Source: JAZDCZ01 sp046757925 (lineage in GTDB: Bacteria; Gemmatimonadota; Gemmatimonadetes; Gemmatimonadales; GWC2-71-9). Taken from it: a stretch of 64,000 bases of DNA. Position numbers and translations under genes: made by a program. The DNA lies in the NCBI GenBank assembly GCA_046757925.1, contig JBHHZE010000013.1:1-64000 (forward strand). The letters run 5' to 3'. Positions within the stretch are counted from its first letter, which is position 1, and every line of letters starts with the position of its first letter. The notes under the pieces were generated by a model, which had not been told where the DNA came from, made no database searches, and saw only the letters and a list, made by a program, of their open reading frames with translations. Below are positions 52,115 to 60,937 of this stretch, one piece after another.

Positions 52115-53362
52115 ATGCGCTCCAAGATCACACCCCGCGAGGCTGCCAACATCATTATCGACTCAGTCCGGCCACTCCCGGGCACGACGGTCACACTCAC
52201 GGGAGCCCTCGACCGTGTCTTGGCGAGGGACATACACAGTGCCATCGACGTACCTCATTGGGACAATTCGGCAATGGACGGCTACGCCGTCAGAAGCGAA
52301 GATATTCTCGGACGATGCCCCGTGGCATTGAACATCATAGAGCGTGTTCCCGCCGGTGCATCACCAGAGAAGATTCTGCAACCCGGGGAGTGTGCGCGCA
52401 TCTTCACCGGTGCACCTGTACCGGCTGGCGCCGACGGGGTCGTGAGACAGGAACACACAACGCCACTAGATGACGGCCGCGTAAGAGTAGACGAAGACAC
52501 TGACGCCCGTGGAAACGTCCGCCGCAAGGGCGAGGACATCCCCAAAGGCAGCTTGGTATTCAGCCGCGGCACTCAACTCGGACCCGCACACCTTGGCGTC
52601 CTCGCGTCAGTTGCGGAAACCGAGATCTGCGTACACCGGGCTCCCGTGGTTGCAATACTGGCATCCGGTGACGAAATCGTTGACCCAACCGAACGGGACA
52701 GCATCCTGCAAGGCAAGAAGATAGCGTCGTCGAACACGTATACGCTGACGTCGATGGTGCGGCGTGCCGGTGGTGAAGTGTTGCAGCTGGGGATAGCTCC
52801 GGACGATCCCGCTGAACTTAGACGGTACGTTTCCTCTGCGACCGAGGCAGACTTTCTCATCACAACCGGCGGCGTCAGCGTGGGCGAGCACGACTATCTC
52901 AGATCCGTGCTCGAAGACATGGGAGCCGACATACAGTTCTGGCGAATCCGGATGCGACCTGGTGCACCTGTCGGTTTTGGCCTGCTACATCAGCTCCCAT
53001 GGTTGGGATTGCCCGGGAATCCCGTGAGCGCGATGGTTGGATTCGAGCTGTTTGCACGACCGGCTATACGGCGGATGCTCGGCCACGACCGACTGTTTCG
53101 CCGTGCCGTCACTGTCACCACAGAAGAACCAATCCATCTTACTGCCCCGCTCCGTCATTTCCTCCGGATCGCCGTGCACGAACGGCACGGCAAATACTAC
53201 GCTAGTCTCACCGGAGCCCAAGGGTCCGGAATTTTGAGTTCGATGGCTCGAGCCGATGCTCTGATGATCGTCCCAGAGGACAGAGTCGATGTAGATCCCG
53301 GATCCGCTTTGAGCGCTATCCTTCTGGAGGAACCCCGGCACGTCAGCACCGTGCCATTCTGA
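52115..53362 (+). CDS. moeA: Molybdopterin molybdenumtransferase
   Basis: This is a 415-residue protein. The N-terminal signature DNSAMDGYAV (about 48-57) is present, followed by RIFTGAPVPAGADGVVRQE. The catalytic MoCF domain shows TTGGVSVGEHDYLRSVL and GLPGNPVSAMVGFELFARPAI. It inserts molybdate (or tungstate) into adenylylated molybdopterin. It ends 10 nt before the convergent ETF-QO gene. The mobA-moeA pair plus tupBC forms a metal uptake and insertion unit. Confidence 0.96.
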   Translation: MRSKITPREAANIIIDSVRPLPGTTVTLTGALDRVLARDIHSAIDVPHWDNSAMDGYAVRSEDILGRCPVALNIIERVPAGASPEKILQPGECARIFTGAPVPAGADGVVRQEHTTPLDDGRVRVDEDTDARGNVRRKGEDIPKGSLVFSRGTQLGPAHLGVLASVAETEICVHRAPVVAILASGDEIVDPTERDSILQGKKIASSNTYTLTSMVRRAGGEVLQLGIAPDDPAELRRYVSSATEADFLITTGGVSVGEHDYLRSVLEDMGADIQFWRIRMRPGAPVGFGLLHQLPWLGLPGNPVSAMVGFELFARPAIRRMLGHDRLFRRAVTVTTEEPIHLTAPLRHFLRIAVHERHGKYYASLTGAQGSGILSSMARADALMIVPEDRVDVDPGSALSAILLEEPRHVSTVPF

Positions 53363-53372
53363 GAGGAGTTAT

Positions 53373-55034
53373 TCACATCCGTTTGTAAGTAGGACCCGAC
53401 CCTCCCTCTCTTGGCGTCCACCTCGGGCCCAGAACATCGGTTGCCTTACAGTCCACGCAATTCGGTGGATTCACCCGCAACACGCCGTCCGATTCCTCAT
53501 AGACCGCCGCCGGACACACATGCGAGTAGAACCGTGCGACGTCTGCACCCACCGCGTCACCTACCATCAGATGACTCGGGATCGTGTCGCGGGTTACATT
53601 CCCCGACTTGAACACACCGTCCACTTTGTTGAAGGTGATGCTGCCGTCCGGTACGAACGCATCCGGCGGTGTCACTTTTTTTGCCACGGCGGCATCCTCA
53701 TCCATGTCGATCCTACTCCCGGGAAAACGCCCACCGGTCAGGGTCATCAATCCAGCTCTGATCGCACCGCTATTGAAACCGTTCTTGAAGGCCAAGCGGA
53801 CATTCCTCGTTCGGTAGAGATCGCTCAGGATGTCGGACTCGTTCACCGCCCTGTCATACTGCGCTAGCTGTGCCGCCGACACGTCATCGGCTTTGAGAGC
53901 CTCGAAGATCGCACGTGCCGCAAGCATCCCCGATTGCATGGCGTAGTGAATGCCCTTGAGCGACGGCACGTCGACGTAGCCGGCGGAATCGCCAAGTATC
54001 ACTATGCCGTCACCGTGGCGTCGCTGCGGGAGCGAGTAGTATCCACCCTCCGGAATAGTCTTCGCTCCCCACTCTATCATCTCGCCACCCTCGAGATATT
54101 CACGTAACAACGGGTGAAGCTTCATTTCTTGCAACAACCGATGTACGTCCAGTCCCGTGCTACGATAGTCGAGTCCAACTACCAGCCCGATGGCTATGAG
54201 ATTGGGCTCCAAAGGATACATGAAACTTCCACCAAAGGCGTCCTTGGGTAGCGGCCACCCCATGGTGTGAACGATCTTGTCGAGTCGTTGCTTCGTTTCC
54301 CACAGTTCTTTTACACCCAGCGCAAATATCTGTGGGTTATCGGACTTGATACCTTGCCACTCGATGTAGGCCTGCGATAACATGCCCCTGGTGCCCTCGG
54401 CAAGCGCCGTAACCTTGGAGACGATGTCCGTCGGCGGCATGTAATTGGACCCGGGACTACCATCACGCTCCAGACCCGACGCAACGGTCCGCACACCTAT
54501 GACCCTATCACCATCAACCCGCAAGGCTCCCACGGGAAAACCGGGGAATATATCTACTCCTGACTCCTCCGCTCGCTCACCCAACCATCGCACGATTTCG
54601 CAGATTGAAGCGACGAAGTTACCATGGTTCCGCATCGTCGGCGGGGTGGGCAGCCGTGTTCTCCCATGCTCGGTCAAGAGATACACGGATTCCTTTTCAA
54701 CCGGAGACCTGAACGGAAAGTCCGCATCTCTCATCTCGGGGAAGAGTTCACGGAACGCCTTGGGGTTTACGACCGCACCGGACAACGAGTGTTCTCCTAG
54801 AGCACCGGCCTTTTCCAGGACCCCAATACTGACTTGCCCGACACCCCCCTGCTGCTCGTTGTCCCGCTTGACGAGGCGAGCCAATTCGATGGCGCCCGCC
54901 AGTCCCGCCGGTCCCCCCCCCACGAACAGCACGTCCATGTCGAGTCGCTCATCGTCAGGCGGGTCTGAGAGAATCAGTTGGTCTAGCGGGAGACCAGGCT
55001 GATGCTTTGCCGGAACCACTGTCGCGCCCGCCAC
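53373..55034 (-). CDS. Electron-transfer flavoprotein:quinone oxidoreductase
   Basis: This is a 553-residue FAD and Fe-S protein. The FAD fold begins VLFVGGGPAGLAGAIELA, and ETF-QO motifs include AGALGEHSLSGAVVNP, GDSAGYVDVPSLKGIHYAMQSG and the quinone-binding membrane helix region. The C-terminal ferredoxin-like part has Cys507 (HVCPAAVYE), Cys526 and Cys529 (NCVDC). The fourth expected ligand of CxxCxxC is Thr532 (CKATD) instead of Cys. It carries electrons from ETF to the quinone pool at the inner membrane. It follows etfA by 2 nt in the same operon. Confidence 0.93.
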   Translation of the reverse strand: MAGATVVPAKHQPGLPLDQLILSDPPDDERLDMDVLFVGGGPAGLAGAIELARLVKRDNEQQGGVGQVSIGVLEKAGALGEHSLSGAVVNPKAFRELFPEMRDADFPFRSPVEKESVYLLTEHGRTRLPTPPTMRNHGNFVASICEIVRWLGERAEESGVDIFPGFPVGALRVDGDRVIGVRTVASGLERDGSPGSNYMPPTDIVSKVTALAEGTRGMLSQAYIEWQGIKSDNPQIFALGVKELWETKQRLDKIVHTMGWPLPKDAFGGSFMYPLEPNLIAIGLVVGLDYRSTGLDVHRLLQEMKLHPLLREYLEGGEMIEWGAKTIPEGGYYSLPQRRHGDGIVILGDSAGYVDVPSLKGIHYAMQSGMLAARAIFEALKADDVSAAQLAQYDRAVNESDILSDLYRTRNVRLAFKNGFNSGAIRAGLMTLTGGRFPGSRIDMDEDAAVAKKVTPPDAFVPDGSITFNKVDGVFKSGNVTRDTIPSHLMVGDAVGADVARFYSHVCPAAVYEESDGVLRVNPPNCVDCKATDVLGPRWTPREGGSGPTYKRM

Positions 55035-55036
55035 GG

Positions 55037-55999
55037 TCAGCCCGCGCGAAGCTTTCTAATCTCCTCGGTGAGCTTTGGTACGATCTCGAACAGATCGCCC
55101 ACAATGCCGTAGTCGGCCACCTTGAATATCGGAGCGTCCTTGTCGCGATTGATAGCCACGATGACTTTGGCCGTTCGCATCCCGGCAATATGCTGCGTGG
55201 CCCCTGAGATCCCGACCGCGACATAAAGGTTCGGGCTCACGGTCTTCCCCGTCTGGCCCACCTGTTCGGAATGAGGGCGCCAGCCAGCATCCACAACCGC
55301 GCGGGACGCACCCACCGCTCCGCCAAGCGCTTCCGCCAACTCTTCCACCAAGTGAAAGTTTTCCGGCTCCTTCAACCCTCTTCCCCCGCTCACCACAATC
55401 GACGCCTCAGCAACATCGAGCGTAGCACGTTCGGGTTCTTTGATCGCAGTAGTCTTGGCGGCGGACTTCTTTCCACCCTCGAACGCCGCAACGCGCTCCA
55501 CTGAAGCCGTCCTCTTGGCATTGCCGGGCAAGAAAACATTCGGCCGAACGGATGCGACGAACGGCGACGATGTGATGCGCAGCTTGAGAAGTGCCTTACC
55601 GGCATAGACCGGTCGTGTGACAACAATGCCGCCGGTGTTCGATATGCCGGTGATGTCCGTCGCCAGCGGACATTTGAGTCGCGCCGCCACGCGCGCCCCC
55701 AAGTCTTTACCCATTGCGGTTGCCGCCAAGATTATGGCTCCATAACCCACGGATTCCGCCAACTGGGACGCGATCTGGGCATAACTATCCGCCTGATACA
55801 ACATGAGTTGGTCGTCGGTACAGAGGAGGATCTTGTCGGCATCCAGATCCTGGGCGTCGATGCCTTCTGGGCCAATCACGAGCGCATGGACTTCACCGCC
55901 CAGCTGCACTCCGACACCGCGCGTAGCCGCGAGGACCTCGTGCGAGACGCTCTTGATCGAACCGGCCCGCTGCTCCAAAATCGCTAGCACGTCCGCCAT
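55037..55999 (-). CDS. etfA: Electron transfer flavoprotein alpha subunit
   Basis: This is a 320-residue FixB/EtfA protein. The C-terminal FAD-binding domain carries VVSGGRGLKEPENFHLVEELAEALGGA, GASRAVVDAGW, GQTGKTVSPNLYVAVGISGATQH, VAINRDKDAPIFKVADYGIVGDLFEIVP; the AMP/FAD face is complete. With EtfB it takes electrons from acyl-CoA and other dehydrogenases and passes them to the ETF-QO encoded next. Start codon overlaps the etfB stop by 1 nt. Confidence 0.97.
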   Translation of the reverse strand: MADVLAILEQRAGSIKSVSHEVLAATRGVGVQLGGEVHALVIGPEGIDAQDLDADKILLCTDDQLMLYQADSYAQIASQLAESVGYGAIILAATAMGKDLGARVAARLKCPLATDITGISNTGGIVVTRPVYAGKALLKLRITSSPFVASVRPNVFLPGNAKRTASVERVAAFEGGKKSAAKTTAIKEPERATLDVAEASIVVSGGRGLKEPENFHLVEELAEALGGAVGASRAVVDAGWRPHSEQVGQTGKTVSPNLYVAVGISGATQHIAGMRTAKVIVAINRDKDAPIFKVADYGIVGDLFEIVPKLTEEIRKLRAG

Positions 56000-56751
56000 C
56001 AGAGCACCTTCCCTTCGTTACGCAGTGCGTCAATCAGCGCCGGCACTGCCTCGGGGCCTTCTCCCACAATTCTCCCTTCCTTGCGCGCGGCGGGGACCGT
56101 CAGTTCCACAACCTCCAGGCCACCTGCCGCGAGATCTACGTCCTTCACCTCTAACGGCTTCTTTTTTGCCAGCATGATCCCCCGCAACGCGGGATAGCGT
56201 GGTTCATTCAGTCCCTTATCGGTGGTCAGAACGGCCGGCAGCGAGAACTCTATTACTTCCATCGCCCCTTCGATCTCTCTCTCCGCCGTGCCCTTACCGT
56301 CGGTCAGCGAGAGTCGGGATATCGCAGCAACGCACGGTAAGCTCAGCAGTTCGGCCACCATGGGACCTGTGGCCTGGCTGTAATCATCGATAGCTAACTT
56401 GCCAAACAAGATCAGATCGAACTCACCGGCCTGTAGTTCCGAGGCAAGTGCACTCGCGATTACGTACGGGTCCAGCGCGGTTGCGTCGGATCTCAACAGA
56501 ATGCCGCGGTCGGCACCCATAGCCAGTGCCGTGCGAATGGTCTCCTGCGATGAATCAGATCCCAGAGATACAACAACTACCTCTCCGTCTCCTGCAGTGT
56601 CCTTGAGCCTCAAAGCTTCTTCCACCGCAAATTCATCATATGGGTTGAGAACGAATTTTACACCGCCTTCGTCAATCGACCTGCCGTCAGCGGCTATTTT
56701 GACGCGGGTCTCGGAATCCGGTACCCGCTTTATACAAACAGCAATCTTCAC
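55999..56751 (-). CDS. etfB: Electron transfer flavoprotein beta subunit
   Basis: This is a 250-residue FixA/EtfB protein. It starts KIAVCIKRVPDSETRVKI, and has KFVLNPYDEFAVEEALRLKD and the AMP-binding segment LIGK-like FDLILFGKLAIDDYSQATGPMVAELL. It forms the ETF heterodimer with EtfA. The gene lies 93 nt after the small CDGSH gene on the same strand, possibly in one transcript with ligA-polX. The AA-rich C-terminus PEAVPALIDALRNEGKVL is usual. Confidence 0.97.
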   Translation of the reverse strand: MKIAVCIKRVPDSETRVKIAADGRSIDEGGVKFVLNPYDEFAVEEALRLKDTAGDGEVVVVSLGSDSSQETIRTALAMGADRGILLRSDATALDPYVIASALASELQAGEFDLILFGKLAIDDYSQATGPMVAELLSLPCVAAISRLSLTDGKGTAEREIEGAMEVIEFSLPAVLTTDKGLNEPRYPALRGIMLAKKKPLEVKDVDLAAGGLEVVELTVPAARKEGRIVGEGPEAVPALIDALRNEGKVL

Positions 56752-56844
56752 ATCAACCTCATTGCCAGAATCGGAGTAGTTATAGCTGTCGGCGGGTAAA
56801 GCAAGTTCAAGTTACACGGGCGGTTGCAGCGTCGCAACGCGGCC

Positions 56845-57024
56845 TTAGTCAGCAAAACCTGCCTTCTTGTGGCTGCCGTCGCAAAACGGCTTGTTTGCAG
56901 ACTCTCCACAACGACACAGCCACATCTCGTCGCCCGATTCCACCACGTTACCCGAAGCGTCTCTGATCTCCACTGCTCCCTTGACATGGTACGGGCCGTT
57001 CTTGCTTATCTGAATCTCTACCAT
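56845..57024 (-). CDS. Small CDGSH iron-sulfur domain protein (59 residues)
   Basis: This gene is only 60 codons including the stop, read from ATG 57024 to TAA 56847-56845. The iron-sulfur motif is complete: Cys37, Cys39, Cys48 and His52 in CRCGESANKPFCDGSHK, the CxCx2Sx3PxCDGSH pattern of a [2Fe-2S] cluster held by three Cys and one His. The N-terminal half (VEIQISKNGPYHVKGAVE) forms the preceding strand, as in the FeCP/Mj-type short bacterial CDGSH proteins. The role is unknown, probably electron transfer or redox sensing. GAGGAG lies about 7 nt upstream, and polX ends 22 nt before. Confidence 0.93.
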   Translation of the reverse strand: MVEIQISKNGPYHVKGAVEIRDASGNVVESGDEMWLCRCGESANKPFCDGSHKKAGFAD

Positions 57025-57046
57025 CTCGTGCTCCTCGTGAGGTTAG

Positions 57047-58783
57047 TCATTCTTCAATTGCCAGCGCCGCCAATAGCTCATGGTATTCTAGGGTGTTTAT
57101 CACGTCGTTCTTCCCCAACCAGGCTCTCCTAGCCTGTTCGACTCCATATTTCATCAGATCCAGGTCACCAGCACTGTGCGCATCAGTACTGATAACGATT
57201 TTCAGCCCGAGTTCCTTAGCGCGCATCAGCTGAACATCACTGAGATCGAGTCTGTTCGGGTGAGCGTTGAGTTCGACTGCAACGTTGTGTTCCGCGGCAC
57301 ATTCCAGGACAGTGTCCAGATCGAACCTCATGGGATCCCGTCTATTGATTTGCCGACCGGTCGGGTGCGCCAGGATGTTTACTTCGGGGTGCCGCAGGGC
57401 TTTGGTTATCCGATCCGTTTGCGTTGCCGCCGGAAGATCGAATCTCGAGTGCACCGAAGCGAGAACCAGATCGAGCGCCGCCAGCATTTCGTCTTCGAGA
57501 TCCAGCCGACCGTCGGCGAGAATATCGACCTCCATGCCCCGCAATATTTTCACCTCCGGATGACGCTCGGCAACTACATCTATCTCGACCCATTGCTGTC
57601 GCAGCCTCGCCGCATCCAAGCCTCCGGTCATTGCAAGAGCTTGGCTGTGGTCGGTGATGGCAAAGTAGTCATATCCACGCTCAGCACATGCCTCGAGCAT
57701 CCCTTCGATCGTCTCCTTCCCGTCGGACCACGTGGAATGCATTTGGAGATCACCTCGGATATCACTCATCGTAACGAGCTCGGGGAGTTTATCCAGGCTC
57801 GCAGCTTCGACCTCGCCCCGATCTTCTCTCAGTTCGGGCGCGATCCAGCCGAGCCCGAGAATCTCGTAGATCTCTTCCTCGGTAGGCCCTGCAACTCGTG
57901 CAGCGGTGTCCATATCGCCGCTGAGCTCGTTGCAGAACATCTCAGAAAGCCCGACATCTCGAGACTCGGCGATGTCGCATATTCTGGCGTTGTGCTGCCT
58001 AGAACCGGTCAGATACACGAGGGCCGCACCGCTGGCTTCCGGCAGTACCACATTTAGATCCACTCTCAAACCCGAGCTTATTGTACCACTGGCTGCCGCG
58101 TGCGAGTGGGCCTCAATCCGCCTCAAGTTGGGTAGCCGTGCGAAGCGCTCCACAACCGCCTCAGGCTCGGCGGTAACCGCTAGTAGATCGATATCTCCCA
58201 CTCTCTCACACCGCCGTCGGAGGCTGCCGACAATGTGAATTCGTTGTACCGCGGGATGCTCGCTCAGCCGCTCAACGATAGGCACAACATATCTGTCGGC
58301 GTCATCTATCTTCGTACGTTCGCGGTGCCTACGATACCTCTCGATCGAGGCAACGATCGTCGCTTGGGTCTTCTTACCGAAGCCTGCCAAACTTTCGATA
58401 CCACCAGAGGTGGCTGCACGCTCCAGCTCATCTATGGTAGTGACGTCGAGCTGCTCCCAAAGCTTCTTGGCTCGCTTGGCCCCGAGACCCGGCAGGTGCG
58501 TCAATTCGATGAGGGTGAGCGGCACCTCTTTGGCGAGTTCCTCGAGTGTGCTCGATTTCCCGACTCTCACCAGTTCTTCGATGTGCCTGGCCATGTCCTT
58601 CCCAATCGCCGGCAACCCGGTCAGGTCCGCACCGGCTTCAACCATCTCCCGCATCGGCTCCTCGTTGGCCTCCACTACCTCGGCAGCATTGCGATACGCC
58701 CTGATTCGGAATGGATTGGAACCTTTGATCTCGAAAAGATCGGCCAAGTCACGCAGTACCCGAGCGATCTCAATGTTCTCCAA
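57047..58783 (-). CDS. polX: DNA polymerase/3'-5' exonuclease PolX (PolX-PHP)
   Basis: This is a 578-residue repair polymerase. The N-terminal HhH and 8-kDa-like domain is GADLTGLPAIGKDMARHIEEL plus LTHLPGLGAKRAKKLW. The X-family palm has GSLRRRCERVGDIDLLAV with the catalytic DxD, and Asp in RVDLNVV. The C-terminal PHP domain holds GDLQMHSTWSDG, ITDHSQA, GMEVDI, VLASVHS, LAHPTGR, ELNAHPNRLDL and STDAHSA. The first His of the usual HxH is Gln, which is common in this family. It fills short gaps in base excision repair. Its start abuts the ligA stop. Confidence 0.95.
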   Translation of the reverse strand: MENIEIARVLRDLADLFEIKGSNPFRIRAYRNAAEVVEANEEPMREMVEAGADLTGLPAIGKDMARHIEELVRVGKSSTLEELAKEVPLTLIELTHLPGLGAKRAKKLWEQLDVTTIDELERAATSGGIESLAGFGKKTQATIVASIERYRRHRERTKIDDADRYVVPIVERLSEHPAVQRIHIVGSLRRRCERVGDIDLLAVTAEPEAVVERFARLPNLRRIEAHSHAAASGTISSGLRVDLNVVLPEASGAALVYLTGSRQHNARICDIAESRDVGLSEMFCNELSGDMDTAARVAGPTEEEIYEILGLGWIAPELREDRGEVEAASLDKLPELVTMSDIRGDLQMHSTWSDGKETIEGMLEACAERGYDYFAITDHSQALAMTGGLDAARLRQQWVEIDVVAERHPEVKILRGMEVDILADGRLDLEDEMLAALDLVLASVHSRFDLPAATQTDRITKALRHPEVNILAHPTGRQINRRDPMRFDLDTVLECAAEHNVAVELNAHPNRLDLSDVQLMRAKELGLKIVISTDAHSAGDLDLMKYGVEQARRAWLGKNDVINTLEYHELLAALAIEE

Positions 58784-60793
58784 TTAGCTCTGTACTCCCT
58801 TCTCACGCAGCAGCTCTACGAAATCCCGTTCCTCCAACGTCTTCACCCCCAGCGCGAGCGCCGTGTCATATTTGGAGCCGGGGTCCGTCCCCACTACGAC
58901 GTAGTCAGTCTCGCCGCTCACCGCCGATGTGACACGGGCCCCGAGCGCCTCCACCAACCGCTTCGCCTCGCGCCGCGGGAGAGTTTCCAGATTTCCCGTG
59001 AACACCCACTTCGTCCCGGACAGAGCTCCGGTTGTGAGCGCCTCGGTCTCGATCACCTCTAGTTTCTCCAGCAGTTGGTCCAGCAACTCGGCGTTCCGCG
59101 CCTCGTTGAGGAACCCTGCAATCTGTTCGGCCATCCGCGGACCGACGCCGGCGACCGCCTGGAGATCGTCGATCGACGCCTGTCGCAGCTTGTCCACCGA
59201 CCCAAAATGGTCCGCCAGGTCTCTTGCAACTGTGACACCGACTTCAGGAATACCCAAGGCGTAGAGGAATCGGTGGAGTTCCACCTTGGAGGCCCGCCTG
59301 ATGGCTGCAACGAGACTGTTGGCGGACTTGGCCGCAAACCCCTCGAGATCCAGGAGGTCGGCCGGTTGGAGGTCGAACAAATCCGGCAGCTGCCGGACCA
59401 CACCCACTGCAACAAATAATTTGGCCGTCTCCTCGCCGAGTCCTTCTATGTTGAGCGCCTCTCGGGAAGCCAAATGCTCCAGGCGCCCGGCGAGCTGCGC
59501 GGGACAATTGAATTGGCTGGGGCACACGGTGAATGGCCCTCGTTCAACCAACCGCGTGCCACATGACGGACATTGGAGCGGCATTCGGTAAGGTCTTGTC
59601 CGTTTCCGGCCCGGCTCTACCACTCGCTCCACAACTTGGGGAATGACGTCACCGGCCCGCTGGACTCTGACCAGATCCCCCTCCCGAATATCCTTGCGCA
59701 CTACCTCCTTTCTGTTGTGCAGGTTTGCCCGGCTGACAGTCACGCCGCCCAACTCCACGGGACGCATGATCGCTCCCGGTGTGACTACGCCGGTCCGACC
59801 GACACTGGGAACGATTTTGAGAACCCGAGTGATCTCCTTCCGCGGAGGAAACTTGAAGGCAAAGGCCCAGCGGGGGTGGTGCGACGTGACGCCGAGCTTC
59901 TCTCTCGACCGCAGATCGTCGAGTTTGACAACCACACCATCGATTTCGTACTCGAGATCGTCGCGCTGGGCATGGAGGCTGCCGTGGTACTCTATGATCC
60001 CCCCTACAGAGTCCACTCTACGTGGGAGCTCATTGACTTTGAGACCCCACTCTCCCAGGGCAGTCAAGACATCCCACTGGGTGGCGATGTCCCCACTCAC
60101 TTCCCCCAGTATGTCATAGACGTAAATGTCCAGTGGTCGGGAAGCCGTTACTGCAGGATCTAGTTGCCTGAGAGCTCCGGCCGCAGCATTGCGCGGATTG
60201 GCAAAGGGAGACTTGCCTGCTGCTATCAATTGTTCGTTCAGCTCTTCGAAGGAGTCGAGACGCATGATGACTTCGCCGCGGATCGCCACGGACTTGGGCA
60301 CCTCTGTTCGGTGACCGCGCAATCGCAATGGCACCGCTCCTATGGTGCGCACGTTTTCCGTGATGCCTTCGCCAGTGGAGCCGTCACCTCGGGTAGACGC
60401 CCGGACCAACCAGCCGTCTTCGTAGACCAACTCAACGGAGGCACCGTCCAACTTCGGCTCTACCACGTACGTGGTCTCACCTACCGCTTTCCGGACCCGC
60501 GCGTCGAATCTCGTGAGCGCATCCTCCGACTCATCGGAATCCAGGCTCAGCATTGGGGCAACGTGCTCTACCTTGGCGAACTGATCCAGCGGCGCGCCAC
60601 CTACCCGTTGTGTAGGCGAGTCTGGCGTGACGAGCTCGGGATATCGGGCTTCGAGTTCTTTCAGATTGGCGAACAGCCGATCGTATACGGAATCTGCGAC
60701 CTCTGGCCGGTTCCTCACATAGTACAGGTAATCGTGATGACGGATCTCGGTCCTGAGTTCTCGGATCCGCCGGTCGATATCGGAGTCGCTCAT
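58784..60793 (-). CDS. ligA: NAD+-dependent DNA ligase
   Basis: This is a 669-residue protein, the standard LigA length. In order: the Ia domain with YYV...PEVADSVYDRLF, the adenylation site PKLDGASVELVY with the catalytic Lys, RGDGSTGEG, SIRGEVIM-type IRGEVIMR, OB fold, zinc finger with CPSCGT...CPSQFNCPAQ, HhH domain (LPDLFDLQPADLLDLEGF) and BRCT domain (GTKWVFTGNLETLPRREAKRLVEALGA). It seals nicks in replication and repair. It is the first gene of a minus-strand run through polX to ETF-QO. Confidence 0.98.
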   Translation of the reverse strand: MSDSDIDRRIRELRTEIRHHDYLYYVRNRPEVADSVYDRLFANLKELEARYPELVTPDSPTQRVGGAPLDQFAKVEHVAPMLSLDSDESEDALTRFDARVRKAVGETTYVVEPKLDGASVELVYEDGWLVRASTRGDGSTGEGITENVRTIGAVPLRLRGHRTEVPKSVAIRGEVIMRLDSFEELNEQLIAAGKSPFANPRNAAAGALRQLDPAVTASRPLDIYVYDILGEVSGDIATQWDVLTALGEWGLKVNELPRRVDSVGGIIEYHGSLHAQRDDLEYEIDGVVVKLDDLRSREKLGVTSHHPRWAFAFKFPPRKEITRVLKIVPSVGRTGVVTPGAIMRPVELGGVTVSRANLHNRKEVVRKDIREGDLVRVQRAGDVIPQVVERVVEPGRKRTRPYRMPLQCPSCGTRLVERGPFTVCPSQFNCPAQLAGRLEHLASREALNIEGLGEETAKLFVAVGVVRQLPDLFDLQPADLLDLEGFAAKSANSLVAAIRRASKVELHRFLYALGIPEVGVTVARDLADHFGSVDKLRQASIDDLQAVAGVGPRMAEQIAGFLNEARNAELLDQLLEKLEVIETEALTTGALSGTKWVFTGNLETLPRREAKRLVEALGARVTSAVSGETDYVVVGTDPGSKYDTALALGVKTLEERDFVELLREKGVQS

Positions 60794-60937
60794 TTCGTCA
60801 TTTCAACGCCGCTGGTACCGGGTTCGTTGGCAACAAAATGTAGCATACTGAGTGGGTGCCCACAGGCCCCACCCAAGACTGGCCCCAACAGAGCATCCAG
60901 TCTAAGTTGAAGGCTCCCGCAAATACGGTAGGTACAA

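Noticed and set aside
56748..56987. 79-codon minus-strand frame overlapping the CDGSH gene
   Set aside because: It is the alternate frame of the 59-residue CDGSH gene; the motif is only in the other frame.
57176..58057. 293-codon plus-strand frame opposite polX
   Set aside because: It overlaps the well-conserved PolX PHP domain on the other strand; no motif is seen and the PolX motifs are complete.
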